Assembly (NCBI GenBank): GCA_944324085.1
Contig: CALUUX010000043.1
Location: 50,491-114,490 of the forward strand
From: an uncultured Mailhella sp.
Lineage (GTDB): Bacteria > Desulfobacterota > Desulfovibrionia > Desulfovibrionales > Desulfovibrionaceae
Length of the DNA stretch: 64,000 nt
Reading direction: 5' to 3'
Part shown: positions 63,995 to 64,000 of the stretch, one piece after another
Position numbering within the stretch: position 1 is the stretch's first letter
Layout of the letters: the number at the start of each line of letters is the position of its first letter
Position numbers and translations under genes: made by a program
The notes under the pieces: generated by a model
Told to the model about the DNA's origin: nothing
The model's database searches: none
The model's input: the letters and a program-made list of their open reading frames with translations, nothing else

Positions 63995-64000
63995 TACCAC

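Overview
The window is a gene-dense, GC-rich bacterial chromosome segment. It looks like a Gram-negative, anaerobic sulfidogen of the Desulfovibrionaceae type (Desulfovibrio, Bilophila or Mailhella-like). Pointers are lpxB and lpxC for lipid A, an HdrD-like plus DsrM/NarI-like respiratory pair, a DsrE-family protein, System I cytochrome c maturation genes with the CxxxY-type CcmE known from Desulfovibrio, and a combined methyltransferase/uroporphyrinogen-III synthase. I see no prophage, integrase, transposase, CRISPR array or rRNA.

Layout. 1-1.3 kb: phoH overlapping a 7TM-HD phosphohydrolase cut by the window edge. 1.7-2.9 kb: nitronate monooxygenase-like flavoprotein. 3.1-12.7 kb: the most unusual region, a run of exported redox proteins (Tat iron-sulfur flavoprotein, Tat metallo-beta-lactamase-fold protein, Tat flavodoxin, secreted CMD-family protein, secreted cupin, secreted flavodoxin, secreted flavodoxin-cyclophilin fusion) with a cytoplasmic aldo/keto reductase, a zinc alcohol dehydrogenase and an AraC regulator. 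12.8-15.2 kb: htpG and a DsrE-like gene. 15.5-18.4 kb: two secreted or membrane proteins of uncertain role and a TauE-type permease. 18.8-21.3 kb: HdrD/DsrM-like membrane electron-transfer pair. 21.7-26.6 kb: siroheme/corrin precursor synthesis, purN, a gate-domain membrane protein and lpxB. 26.8-30.8 kb: polar amino acid ABC importer without an ATPase gene, a lipoprotein and nth. 31-35 kb: PfkB kinase, adenine deaminase and an MFS permease. 35.2-41.3 kb: lpxC, prmC, rnhA, a sulfatase-type phosphoglycerol transferase, a dual-CXXC small protein, recR and lepB. 41.6-45.9 kb: argJ, ylxP-like, nrnA-like, dapF and dapA. 46.2-52.9 kb: a small protein, tRNA-Leu(UAG), tig, clpP, clpX and lon. 53-54.8 kb: aldo/keto reductase with a convergent AraC regulator. 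54.9-58.2 kb: copA and copZ divergent from an HxlR regulator. 58.3-64 kb: CNNM/CorC-type membrane protein, then ccmE-F-A-B-C.

Most of the window is ordinary housekeeping. The points that deserve a second look are (1) lon, which carries an in-frame TAA at codon 434 with the rest of the gene intact; (2) the exported flavin/redox locus at 3-12.7 kb, which may be a periplasmic detoxification system; (3) the HxlR-copZ-copA divergon with TACT/AGTA inverted repeats; (4) a perfect CRP/FNR-like palindrome ahead of the ccm operon; and (5) HtpG with a long acidic insertion near its ATP lid. All functions are assigned by reading protein motifs and context; no database search was possible.
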